The notes: generated by a model not told the origin, from the sequence alone. Counted from the first letter of the stretch, positions 1-6,424 are shown. The stretch: 12,531 nt of DNA from Verrucomicrobiota bacterium (GCA_003219345.1 QHOP01000384.1:1-12531), one strand, 5' to 3'. Numbers and translations: made by a program.

Positions 1-1
1 C

Positions 2-607
2 GGGAGCCTGGACCATCGGATCGAGCAGCAAGGCCGGCTCTCGGAGTTGCACGTGCTCGACATCGGCAGCAAAGTCGCCTCGGCGCTGGACACCGCGCTC
101 AAGCACAACTTGCTTCATCGCGACATCAAGCCGGGCAACATCTTGTTCAACGCGGAAGGCGAGCCGAAGCTGGTGGATTTTGGCCTGGCGCGCAGCACCG
201 AGGCCGACACCGAATACGACACCGCGGTCTGGGGGACGCCCTACTACATCGCGCCGGAAAAAGTTAAGCGCGAACGGGAAGATTTTCTGTCGGACATGTA
301 CAGCCTGGCCGGCACGCTGTACCACGCGCTGACGGGGCATGTGCCCTTCGAGGCGCCCACGGTCGAGGAAGTCGTCGCGGCGCACATTCACACCCCGTTG
401 ACGCCGCCAAGCCAGGTGATTCCGGAAGTCACCCAGCCCACCAGCGACGCGCTCGTCATCGCGATGGCGAAAAGCCCGGCGGAACGCTATCGCACTTACG
501 ATGATTTTCGCATGGCGATGGAGGCCGCGCGGAGCCAGTTGTTGATCGGCCAGTTGCGGGCCAAGAAGGAGACCGGCTCGGTCGGTCGAAGCTGGTGGCG
601 GCGGTAG
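2..607 (+). CDS. Serine/threonine protein kinase, C-terminal part (5' end cut by window)
   Basis: Hanks-type Ser/Thr kinase, which transfers phosphate from ATP to protein Ser/Thr residues in the cytoplasm. The open frame enters at base 2 without a start codon, so the N-lobe with the P-loop and the ATP-anchoring lysine lies outside the window. In the 201 visible residues the catalytic loop HRDIKPGN is at about 39-46, the Mg-binding DFG at 59-61 and the APE of the activation segment at 84-86. The C-lobe ends in the usual 'SPAERYRTYDDF' type helix. The protein stops about 30 residues after the kinase fold with no transmembrane segment or extra domain, so it is probably a soluble kinase or the tail of a protein with N-terminal additions. 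It converges with the ThuA gene, 27 bp between stops. The TTG at 47 is only an internal codon. Substrate unknown. Confidence 0.93.
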   Translation, partial: GSLDHRIEQQGRLSELHVLDIGSKVASALDTALKHNLLHRDIKPGNILFNAEGEPKLVDFGLARSTEADTEYDTAVWGTPYYIAPEKVKREREDFLSDMYSLAGTLYHALTGHVPFEAPTVEEVVAAHIHTPLTPPSQVIPEVTQPTSDALVIAMAKSPAERYRTYDDFRMAMEAARSQLLIGQLRAKKETGSVGRSWWRR

Positions 608-634
608 TTCGGCACATCAGCCGCAGGCGCTCTG

Positions 635-1452
635 TCACTTCGCTTTCTTCTCAGCCGCTCTCAATGTTTGGGGCGCAGGACGATTCAAGGTCCAGAAAAT
701 CGCGTTCACCAGCAATCTCCTGAATGAGGGACTTTCAAAATCTTTCGGATGTCCCAACGACGTATAAAACACCCGCGCGCCCTTGTAGCTATGTGTCCAA
801 GCCACCGGCTCCGACGGCTCGTTGGTCACGCTTCCCAGCAACAACACCGTGGACGACGGTGGCAACGGCGTGTTGAGGTAAAGCGAACCGCCGGCGACAA
901 ATTCTCTTTCCACGCCTTTCAAGATGGGATGTTCCGTGGCTTCGGGAACAATTCTGCCACGCCTTTCAAGATGGGATGTTCCGTGGCTTCGGGAACAATT
1001 CTGACCGTCGCGACCAGTTTGTCACTGTGGTGGTTGTGATAGTTGCCTCCCAGCACCTCGTGGTCGAACTCTTTCCAATTTTCGAATGCGTGGCTGGCCG
1101 TGCGCAGGCCAATGAGCGGTTTGCCTGACTCGACGTAGTTCTTAATCCGGGCGAGCTGTTCGGCAGGCAAAGTCATGCGACGGACAAAAAGAATGACCAG
1201 GTCCGCTTTGGCGAACGCGTCGAGGCCGGGAATATCCTCGCCTTTCGCGCGCTCCAGATAGATGCAGTTGAATCCATAATTGGTCTCCAGATACTGTTTG
1301 AACACCGGCAGCGTCTCCGCGGATTTGTATTCGTATTCGCCGGAAATCAGGACAACCGTCGGTTGTCGCGGCGATTCGGCTGCGCTGACAATTTGAATCG
1401 CAAAGAAAAAGAGCGTCGGCAAGCCCATCAGGCTGAAGCAAAATTTTTTCAT
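635..1452 (-). pseudogene. Secreted ThuA-like domain protein, frameshifted by a 47-bp tandem duplication
   Basis: ThuA-like proteins have a class-I glutamine-amidotransferase-like fold. In Verrucomicrobia and Planctomycetes they are often exported and linked to sugar metabolism, but their reaction is unproven. ATG at 1452 is preferred over the longer frame opening at 1497, because it begins directly with a signal peptide (MKKFCFSLMG, hydrophobic core, cleavage near SAA). A GGGAAAG purine stretch lies just upstream. The first frame runs from 1452 to a stop near 919 and covers most of the domain, including LGGNYHNHHSDK. The remaining C-terminal piece (FVAGGSLYLNT to the end, including TSLGHPKDF) lies in another frame at 635-922. 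Deleting one copy of the 47-bp repeat at 910-1003 rejoins them as ...HPILKGVEREFVAGG..., about 256 residues, a normal family length. The product as written is truncated, unless the duplication is an assembly error. Confidence 0.88.
910..1003. repeat. Perfect 47-bp tandem duplication inside the ThuA gene
   Basis: Bases 910-956 and 957-1003 are identical (each begins CCACGCCTTTCAAGATGGGA). The period of 47 is not a multiple of three, so the extra copy shifts the ThuA frame. The two copies show no divergence, which means a recent event or a sequencing or assembly artefact. Confidence 0.97.
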
Positions 1453-1539
1453 GGCTTTCCCTGACTCATAAGATTGAAACTTTCGACTGTCGAGCACCGA
1501 TTCGTCGTCAACGACTGCGTGAAAAATCCTGAATCCGCC

Positions 1540-1568
1540 TTGTGTTGCCGCCGTCAGTCTGCTATACG
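1540..1568 (+). promoter_or_regulatory. Possible sigma-70-type promoter for the PQQ propeller gene
   Basis: TTGTGT at 1540-1545 and TATACG at 1563-1568 are 17 bp apart, in the 174-bp divergent gap between the ThuA start (1452) and the propeller start (1627). The match to consensus is 3/6 and 4/6, so this is only suggestive. A start near 1575 would give a leader of about 50 nt. Confidence 0.3.
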
Positions 1569-1626
1569 CCTGCGCAGAATCACCCGAATCAGCGCCTGGA
1601 ATCCGTGCCGCGGCGCAAGAAAAATT

Positions 1627-2958
1627 ATGAACTACAGCAAGAAAATTTTCATTCTGATTTCAATAACCGCCGGGCTTGTCCTTTCCCGCGCGCCTTCGCT
1701 CCGCGCCGAAAACTGGCCGCAATGGCGCGGACCTTTTTTCAACGGCTCAACCACGGAGAAGGACCTTCCGACCCGCTTCTCAAAAAGTGAAAATGTCAAA
1801 TGGGTGGCTGATCTGCCCGGACCTTCGGCCGCCACGCCGGTGATTTGGGACGATCGGATCTTTGTCAATTCAGTGGACCAACAGGCGGGCACACTCCAGG
1901 CCCTATGTCTGGATCGCGCTACCGGCAAGACGCTCTGGCAGCGCGAGACCGGCGTCGGTATGAGCCTCGACGAGAAAAGTAACTTCGCTTCTCCTTCACC
2001 GGTCACCGACGGAAAACTGGTCTGGTTCTTTTATGGCAACGGCCAACTCGCGGCGTTCGGCTTCGACGGCAAGCAGGTCTGGTCCCGCAACATTCAGAAA
2101 GACTACGGCCAGTTCGCGTTTCAATGGACGTTCGGCAGCAGCCCGACGTTTTACGACGGCTGCCTTTACTTGCAGGTCCTCCAACGCGACGTGCCGGTGC
2201 ATGGCCGGGGACGCACGGATGGCCCAATCGTTTCGTTCCTGCTGGCGCTCGATCCGAAGACCGGCAAGGAGCGCTGGAAGGTCGTTCGTCCCAATGATGC
2301 GCGTGAAGAATCGAAGGAATCTTACGCCACGCCGATTCCGTTCACCTTCAACGGCCGGACGGAAATTCTCATCGCGGGCGGCGATTGCATCACCGGACAC
2401 GACCCCGCCACCGGCAAGGAGCTGTGGCGTTGGGGCACGTGGAACCCGGACAAAATCACGCACTGGCGCCTGGTCCCTTCCCCGGTCGCCGGGGCTGGCG
2501 TAGAGCTGGCCTGCGGGCCGAAGGGCGCGCCGGTCTTCGCTGTCAAAGCCGGAGGCAAAGGCAACCTGGACGATTCAGGATTGGCCTGGAAAGGCGCGGA
2601 GCGCGAAATTTCATCCGACGTGAGCACACCGCTGTTTTACGACGGCCGGTTCTACATTTTGAACAGCGATCGGAAAATTCTCGCCCGCGTCGTGCCGGCC
2701 AGCGGCAAGGTTGAGTGGCTTGGCGAGCCGGGCAGCCAGGCGAAAATCGAGTCCTCGCCCACGGCCGCCGACGGCAAAATTTATTTCATGAACCATCGCG
2801 GCGACGTGTTCGTGGTGGAGGCGGGCGAGCAATTCAAACTGCTTCACAAGGCCGCGATGGGCGACGAGGGCGACCATGACTTGCGTTCCAGCATCGCCAT
2901 CGCGCACGGCTGTCTATTCATCCGCACGGGGAGCAGGTTATATCGCGTGGGTCGTTGA
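1627..2958 (+). CDS. Secreted PQQ-like beta-propeller repeat protein
   Basis: A 443-residue exported protein built of PQQ/BamB-like blades. ATG 1627 is chosen although the frame is open from 1474, because the protein then starts with a clear signal peptide (MNYSKKIFILISITAGLVL, cleavage after LRA). This is followed by the family's usual opening ENWPQWRGP, NG and ENVKWVADLPG. Blade motifs recur: ATPVIWDDRIFVNS, LDRATGKTLW, SPVTDGKLVWFFYGNGQLAAF, LDPKTGKERW, HDPATGKELW and SSPTAADGKIYFMNHRGDVFVVE, with the 'ATGK.LW' turn typical of these propellers. No catalytic residues are assignable. Homologues are large paralogous families in Planctomycetes and Verrucomicrobia with unknown ligands; a real PQQ enzyme of this length would be unusual. 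The upstream sequence lacks a good Shine-Dalgarno. It is divergent from the ThuA gene, which is also exported. Confidence 0.92.
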   Translation: MNYSKKIFILISITAGLVLSRAPSLRAENWPQWRGPFFNGSTTEKDLPTRFSKSENVKWVADLPGPSAATPVIWDDRIFVNSVDQQAGTLQALCLDRATGKTLWQRETGVGMSLDEKSNFASPSPVTDGKLVWFFYGNGQLAAFGFDGKQVWSRNIQKDYGQFAFQWTFGSSPTFYDGCLYLQVLQRDVPVHGRGRTDGPIVSFLLALDPKTGKERWKVVRPNDAREESKESYATPIPFTFNGRTEILIAGGDCITGHDPATGKELWRWGTWNPDKITHWRLVPSPVAGAGVELACGPKGAPVFAVKAGGKGNLDDSGLAWKGAEREISSDVSTPLFYDGRFYILNSDRKILARVVPASGKVEWLGEPGSQAKIESSPTAADGKIYFMNHRGDVFVVEAGEQFKLLHKAAMGDEGDHDLRSSIAIAHGCLFIRTGSRLYRVGR

Positions 2959-3036
2959 ATCGTTCCTTGTTGAAACGTTGAATCGGGCAAATGCGCGTGA
3001 CCTACGTTTCACGATTCAACGATTCCACGGTTCAAC
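2954..3036. repeat. Imperfect inverted repeat of GTTGAATCGTT-type units downstream of the propeller gene
   Basis: The left arm (2954-2986) repeats GTTGAA.CGTTGAA and the right arm (3005-3036) repeats its complement (CGATTCAACGATTCC, GGTTCAAC). They form an imperfect hairpin of about 30 bp with many mismatches. The left arm overlaps the stop codon at 2956-2958. It may serve as a transcript end or stabiliser, although no T-tract follows. Confidence 0.6.
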
Positions 3037-3294
3037 AATTGTCCGTGTAGTGGCTACAAGGAAAGCGACTTTGAAGCGCGAGGGCGGATGGCAGGGACTG
3101 GTGGCTTATTGCAGACTCGATTGATGAGAAGGTTAGACTACGCGCTTTCAAACTTCGGCCAATCTCCTGGCTTCTACTATGATTCGTCCGCGCAGGCGAG
3201 CGTCACTCACGCGCATCCCGTGGCGTCGGGAAGTTTTTGAATCGCCTGAAATTGGGAGTTGAACGGCTGAACGGGTTTGAGGCAAGTTGTCCCC
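2959..3294. other. Gene-free stretch, mostly repeats
   Basis: I find no coding sequence here. The stretch contains the inverted repeat ending at 3036 and one copy of a dispersed repeat at 3053-3105. The remaining part to 3294 has nothing recognisable. A frame open across 2876-3124 has no coding character and runs through the repeats. Confidence 0.6.
3053..3105. repeat. Dispersed repeat, copy 1
   Basis: Begins GCTACAAGGAAAGCG and ends in GCAGGGACTGGTGGC. It aligns with 3511-3562: the first 15 bases are identical and the last 29 match at 26, with a divergent middle and a one-base length difference. It does not belong to any gene. Confidence 0.75.
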
Positions 3295-3474
3295 GTGAAA
3301 GCGACATCAAAACGAGGCGCGAAATCTGAAGCCGAATTACTCGATCACGCCTCGAACAATCTGTTGCGCGCGCTCAAGCAGGACATGCTGAAGAAGGACG
3401 GTTGCATTGATTACGACAAGCTTCGCAAAGACGGTTACAGCGAGCGTTTGCTGGCGAAGCTGGAGCAGGCCTGA
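3295..3474 (+). CDS. Small hypothetical protein (59 aa)
   Basis: A short charged protein starting VKATSKRGAKSEAELLDHAS and ending in DYDKLRKDGYSERLLAKLEQA. GTG 3295 is chosen over TTG 3277 because the SKRGAKSEAELL opening looks like a natural N-terminus. Neither start has a convincing Shine-Dalgarno. It is rich in Lys, Asp, Glu and Leu, is predicted to be mainly helical, and has no signal peptide or cysteine pattern. The size and the neighbouring small gene would permit an antitoxin-like or regulatory role, but nothing in the sequence shows it and I do not recognise a named family. It is flanked on both sides by copies of the dispersed repeat, one 190 bp upstream and one 36 bp downstream. Confidence 0.6.
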   Translation: MKATSKRGAKSEAELLDHASNNLLRALKQDMLKKDGCIDYDKLRKDGYSERLLAKLEQA

Positions 3475-3510
3475 GCTTCACTCATTCTTTCGCAGTCGGT
3501 CGGCGCCGCT

Positions 3511-3562
3511 GCTACAAGGAAAGCGGCCTCGGTCGCGAGAGCGGATTGCAGGGACTGGCGGC
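3511..3562. repeat. Dispersed repeat, copy 2
   Basis: Starts with GCTACAAGGAAAGCGGCC and lies between the two small hypothetical genes. It is similar to 3053-3105. Read in one frame it gives YKESGLGRESGLQGL, but this is not preserved in copy 1, so it is treated as non-coding. Confidence 0.75.
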
Positions 3563-3615
3563 GCAGATGAAACCGACTTGACGTGACTGTCCGTCGGACG
3601 GAACCTTCCTCTACA

Positions 3616-3831
3616 ATGAACATTGAAGAACTGCGCAAGCTCACCCGCAATGGGTTTCGTCCCTTCAAACTTCACCTGTCAGATGGCCGCTCCTTCAATG
3701 TGGCTCACCCTGAATTCATCGCTTTCAGCGAACTCGTAGTGGTCGTTTTCGGCGCTGACCGGCTACCAAACCTCATTGATCCTCGTCACATCGTTTCGGC
3801 CAAGCCAATGAAGACGAAACCCGCGAAGTGA
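3616..3831 (+). CDS. Small conserved hypothetical protein (71 aa)
   Basis: The protein starts MNIEELRKLTRNGFRPFKLH and continues SDGRSFNVAHPEFIAFS. The pattern of 'eLR...PF+.FtLhLsDGR.+.V.HPEF' followed by a hydrophobic strand and a short I/V-D-P tail is familiar from many small uncharacterised proteins of Planctomycetes and Verrucomicrobia. ATG 3616 is used rather than the longer frame from 3583, because the family begins with this helix. It is probably a small beta-rich cytoplasmic domain with no catalytic motif. It lies 141 bp after the other small gene on the same strand, with a repeat copy between them, so co-transcription is possible but unproven. Function unknown. Confidence 0.72.
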   Translation: MNIEELRKLTRNGFRPFKLHLSDGRSFNVAHPEFIAFSELVVVVFGADRLPNLIDPRHIVSAKPMKTKPAK

Positions 3832-4093
3832 CCGCCGGGCAACGTCCGCACAGCCGGATGCAACAAATCCAACCCAACGAGTCCATTCGGCGACGATAAG
3901 GAAACCAGCTTCGCCCGCGCGAATAGGGCGCAGGGGCGGGCGGGCTTATTGTCGGCTGGATTAGCTCAACGCGAGGTCGAAAACGACCTTGGCGGGACGC
4001 TTCGCCGGGACCTGGCGCTTGCGTGCTTCAGAGCGTCGTCTCGCTTTGCACGGCCGCCTTGCCCGAGCTCCGTCTTCCTGCTTCACTGCCGCC

Positions 4094-4639
4094 GTGGCGC
4101 TGCCCTACAAAATCTCCACGCTGCTCTACTGCTTCAATGAACGCGATGAAGTGCTGCTATTGGAGCGGCGCAAGGAGCCGAATCGTGGCCTGTGGAGCCC
4201 CTGCGGCGGCAAATTGAAAATGGAAACCGGCGAGTCGCCCTACACCTGCGCTTGTCGCGAGGCAGAAGAAGAAATCGGCTTAAGAATCTTACCGACCGAT
4301 CTGCACCTTACCGGCATCGTCACCGAGCACGGTTACGAAGGCCAGTCGCATTGGCTGATGTTTTTGTTCGAGCTTACAGAGAAGTTGGCAAAGTTGCCTC
4401 CTCCGCACGATGAAGGGCGGTTCTCGTTTTTCTCCCGTGACGCTCTGAAAGGGTTGGCCCTGCCCCAAACAGACCGCGAACAAATCTGGCCGTTGTTCTG
4501 GCGGCATCGCGGCGGTTTCTTCGCCGCCCATTGCCATTGTCATCCCGACGGTCGCAACGACTGGAAGCTGGAAGAATCCACTCAACCATCAACCATCAAC
4601 CATCAACCATCCGGCAATGCCCGACGAACCGATCATTGA
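4094..4639 (+). CDS. Nudix hydrolase domain protein
   Basis: A Nudix-fold protein that should hydrolyse a nucleoside-diphosphate-linked substrate in the cytoplasm. From GTG 4094 (VALPYKISTLLYCFNERDEV) it has 181 residues. The box reads GGK at 38-40, E47, then seven residues and REAEEEIG at 55-62, fitting E-x7-RE-U-x-EE-x-G. The first half of the box (GGKLKMETGE) is two residues longer than the usual G-x5-E. The C-terminus has a Cys/His-rich FFAAHCHCHPDGRNDW. The frame is open from 3989, but residues before 4094 are low-quality, Arg-rich sequence. The last ~20 residues are encoded by a TCAACCA heptad array and then by 23 bp overlapping tadA, so the true end is uncertain. Substrate unknown; overlap with tadA suggests one transcript. 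Confidence 0.85.
   Translation: MALPYKISTLLYCFNERDEVLLLERRKEPNRGLWSPCGGKLKMETGESPYTCACREAEEEIGLRILPTDLHLTGIVTEHGYEGQSHWLMFLFELTEKLAKLPPPHDEGRFSFFSRDALKGLALPQTDREQIWPLFWRHRGGFFAAHCHCHPDGRNDWKLEESTQPSTINHQPSGNARRTDH
4582..4609 (+). repeat. Four tandem copies of TCAACCA across the Nudix 3' end, just before tadA
   Basis: Exact heptamers at 4582, 4589, 4596 and 4603. They lie within the Nudix frame and end 7 bp before the tadA ATG, where its ribosome binding site should be. Gain or loss of one unit would change the Nudix C-terminal frame. Confidence 0.95.
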
Positions 4640-5132
4640 TCTGCAGAGCGACCACTACTTCATGGGCGAAGCGCTGCGCCAGGCGCGGCGCGCTTACGAA
4701 GCGGAAGAAGTGCCGGTGGGAGCGGTCGTCGTGCGCGAAGGACGCATCATCGCGCGGGCATTTAATCAGGTGGAACTGTTGAAGGACGCCACGGCGCACG
4801 CTGAAATGCTGGCGTTGACCCAGGCCGAAGAGGCGGTGGGCGACTGGCGACTGGCTGACTGCACGATTTACGTGACCAAGGAGCCGTGTCCGATGTGCGC
4901 CGGCGCGATCGTTCACGTCCGGCTGGCGCGGCTGGTTTATGGGGCGAGCGACCCGAAAGGCGGCGCGGCCGGCAGCGCCTTGAATGTTCTCCAGTTCCCG
5001 ACACTGACCCACCGCTGTGACATCACGCGCGGCGTGCGCGAAGCCGAATGCCGGTCGTTGCTGCAGAGCTTTTTTGCGGAGCAGCGTGAACGGGCCAAAC
5101 CAGAAAGCCCGAAGTCAGGCTTCGCAGAATGA
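4617..5132 (+). CDS. tadA: tRNA adenosine(34) deaminase TadA
   Basis: A zinc enzyme converting A34 to inosine in the wobble position of tRNA-Arg(ACG). Its 171 residues are slightly longer than E. coli TadA. The catalytic HAE is at 61-63 (His zinc ligand and proton-shuttling Glu) and PCPMC at 90-94 supplies the two zinc cysteines. EVPVGAVVV near 31-39 and the GxxDPKGGAAGS segment around 109-119 are the other family signatures. The start at ATG 4617 overlaps the end of the upstream Nudix frame by 23 bp and has no Shine-Dalgarno, the position being filled by the TCAACCA array. Expression may therefore depend on coupling to the Nudix gene. The last ~20 residues (ERAKPESPKSGFAE) are a probably disordered tail. 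CDA-fold guanine deaminases also have HAE/PCxxC, but the overall pattern is TadA. Confidence 0.96.
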   Translation: MPDEPIIDLQSDHYFMGEALRQARRAYEAEEVPVGAVVVREGRIIARAFNQVELLKDATAHAEMLALTQAEEAVGDWRLADCTIYVTKEPCPMCAGAIVHVRLARLVYGASDPKGGAAGSALNVLQFPTLTHRCDITRGVREAECRSLLQSFFAEQRERAKPESPKSGFAE

Positions 5133-5182
5133 TCGGCTCTGACCGTTTGCCGCAGCCGATGAACCCACCCACCGGTCCCTCT

Positions 5183-5283
5183 CCATGAACCGACCCACCC
5201 TTGACCCCTCCCAGGAGGGGAACTCGGCAAGCGTGCCCGACGTTGACTCCCCTCCTCCGGAGGGGTTGGGGGTGGGTTCATGG
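5183..5283. repeat. 101-bp inverted-repeat element with two GC hairpins in a convergent gap
   Basis: The ends CCATGAACC (5183-5191) and GGGTTCATGG (5274-5283) are inverted. Pairing continues imperfectly through CCACCC/GGGTGG and ACCCCTCC/GGAGGGGT. Internally there are two self-complementary motifs: CCCCTCC-CA-GGAGGGG at 5205-5220 and CCCCTCC-TCC-GGAGGGG at 5249-5265. A partial extra arm (ATGAACCCACCC) lies at 5159-5170. It sits between the stops of tadA (+) and the CBM48 gene (-), so it could act as a bidirectional transcript end. It resembles small non-autonomous repeat elements. No ORF of its own. Confidence 0.75.
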
Positions 5284-5349
5284 CCCCGATTCGCGTCCAA
5301 ATTCTGGAGGTGTTCCCTCTCCCTGACCGCCTCCGAATCCGGTCGAACT

Positions 5350-5610
5350 TCAACTGACCGCGATCAGCGAGACGCGTTCGTTCTTTTCGTTCCGCGCGAC
5401 GCCCATGGCGCGAGGATCGAGCATCGGCTTGCCGTCCACGAGAAATGCGTAGTGATGATGCCCGTGGTTGAGCGGAATTTGCAGGTGCCAGGACCCATCC
5501 GTCTGTTGTTGCATGGGATGGACTTGGGGACGCCAATCATTGAAATCGCCAACCACGGCAACCGATTGCGCCTCCGGCGCCGCGCAGAAGAAGTTGGTCG
5601 GCTTGGCCAT
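5350..5610 (-). CDS. Small glycogen-binding (CBM48/AMPK-type early-set) domain protein
   Basis: A stand-alone 86-residue domain, from ATG 5610 (MAKPTNFFCAAPEAQSVAVV). The pattern 'V.vvGdFNdW....pM....DG.W...i.L..G.h.Y.flvDGk...DP' is the glycogen-binding early-set fold found in AMPK beta and in branching and debranching enzymes. GDFNDW, DGSWHLQIPL and YAFLVDGK are visible, with DPRA near the end. No catalytic domain is attached, so it probably binds alpha-glucan or acts as an adaptor. The frame extends to ATG 5682, but those added residues (SRPSNSSHHSRYSARN) look unconserved; ATG 5664 is also possible. An AT-rich TATTAT at 5694-5689 on this strand could be a -10 element, which would exclude the 5682 start. 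It lies downstream of the DUF6941 gene on the same strand with a ~106-bp gap. Confidence 0.85.
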   Translation of the reverse strand: MAKPTNFFCAAPEAQSVAVVGDFNDWRPQVHPMQQQTDGSWHLQIPLNHGHHHYAFLVDGKPMLDPRAMGVARNEKNERVSLIAVS

Positions 5611-5716
5611 GTTTCTGGCCGAGTAACGGCTGTGGTGGGAGCTGTTCGACGGTCTCGAACGCATTGTGTGCAACGTTTGCATCTAGTTATAATACTTAAC
5701 CCCTGGGGAAGAGCTT

Positions 5717-6250
5717 TCACCGGGTTGACCGCAATAGAGAACCAAAACTGCGCCCGCAGCGCAAGCGGGAAGCCCGGGAAAATGAAGATTTTTCTTCAAC
5801 AATTTGTTGACAGGGATGTGGCACAATCACGCCTGGGGCCATCAGCATCAACCCTGGTTCGGCGGCGGCATTTACGTGCAGCGGAATGCTCGATTCCTGC
5901 CGACCGTCGATAGCGAGATCAATGGCGTATTGGCCCGGCTTTTCGAACTTCAACTGTTGAATGTTGATGATGAAATTGCGCGCCACGAAGTTGACGTCGG
6001 GCGGCAAGACGACCTCCACCGGCATGTCGATGCTCGGCATCACGAAACGGCCATCCTCGTCCACAAAATTCATTTTCACCTTGTGCTGACCTTCTTCGAC
6101 CTTGCTGAAAACAAGGCGGAGCGCGACCGAGCATTGCGGGTGAATCGCGGGCAGTTGCTGCGTCACGATCGTGTCGAACGTGCCGAGCAGGTTCAGCTTT
6201 CCGCCGTAATCCGTCGCGGCGTCGCACAGGACGGCTATCTGGACGTTCAT
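5717..6250 (-). CDS. DUF6941 family protein
   Basis: ATG 6250 gives 177 residues opening MNVQIAVLCDAATDYGGKLN, the usual start of the DUF6941 family, followed by LGTFDTI, HPQCSVALRLVFS, EEGQHKVKMNFVDEDG and RNFIINIQQLKFEKPGQYAIDLAIDGR. The fold is probably an all-beta cytoplasmic domain of unknown function, with no signal peptide. The longer frame up to 6517 is rejected, because its first 89 residues cross the opposite-strand leader and terminator of leuA and begin in a dispersed repeat. Family members, as I remember them, end near residue 130; the extra ~45 residues here (LMLMAPGVIVPHPC, then Ser/Arg-rich) look like read-through into non-conserved sequence. It is divergent from the leu leader, 102 bp between start codons. 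Confidence 0.88.
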   Translation of the reverse strand: MNVQIAVLCDAATDYGGKLNLLGTFDTIVTQQLPAIHPQCSVALRLVFSKVEEGQHKVKMNFVDEDGRFVMPSIDMPVEVVLPPDVNFVARNFIINIQQLKFEKPGQYAIDLAIDGRQESSIPLHVNAAAEPGLMLMAPGVIVPHPCQQIVEEKSSFSRASRLRCGRSFGSLLRSTR

Positions 6251-6305
6251 AAAGTTCGGAGTTGTTTCAGCCGCCACTCTGCCAAAGCCCGCCTTTAACG
6301 AACAG

Positions 6306-6311
6306 TAAAAT
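6306..6311 (+). promoter_or_regulatory. Candidate -10 element for the leu leader transcript
   Basis: TAAAAT differs from TATAAT at one base and lies 42 bp upstream of the leader GTG. No good -35 is found 17 bp upstream. TTGACT at 6317-6322 could alternatively be a -35, but the -10 then expected near 6340 is poor. Only suggestive. Confidence 0.25.
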
Positions 6312-6352
6312 ACAAATTGACTCACCGCGCGAAAGCGGCTACGTGTATCCGC

Positions 6353-6424
6353 GTGAATCGCACACTGAACCTTCAACTGCTGCCGGGCGCGTTGCTGCTG
6401 TGCAGCCTGGCAGGCGGGTTCTAG
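6353..6424 (+). CDS. leuL: leu operon leader peptide (leucine-rich, 23 aa)
   Basis: A short frame from GTG 6353 to TAG 6422-6424 encoding (M)NRTLNLQLLPGALLLCSLA followed by GGF. Eight of 23 codons are leucine (6 CTG, 1 CTT, 1 TTG), with runs at 6377-6382 (two) and 6392-6400 (three). It overlaps RNA segments 1 and 2 of the attenuator and its stop codon immediately follows segment 2, as required for ribosome-controlled termination. Low charged-leucine levels would stall the ribosome on the Leu runs, while normal levels let it reach the stop. A TTG at 6317 is an in-frame alternative start. There is no clear Shine-Dalgarno; the nearest is GCGG about 14 nt upstream. The peptide itself is not expected to have a function. 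The symbol is given by analogy with enterobacterial leuL. Confidence 0.82.
   Translation: MNRTLNLQLLPGALLLCSLAGGF

Noticed and set aside
3507..3580. Possible aldehyde dehydrogenase C-terminal remnant (YKESGLGRESGLQGL)
   Set aside because: The resemblance is short, the other repeat copy does not keep the frame, and no other dehydrogenase sequence is present.
5149..5283. CRISPR-like repeats
   Set aside because: The repeated CCACCC and CCCCTCC units are inverted, not regularly spaced direct repeats with unique spacers, and no cas gene is present.
5185..5913. 242-codon plus-strand frame
   Set aside because: It begins inside the inverted repeat and lies opposite the CBM48 and DUF6941 genes, which have recognisable family patterns.
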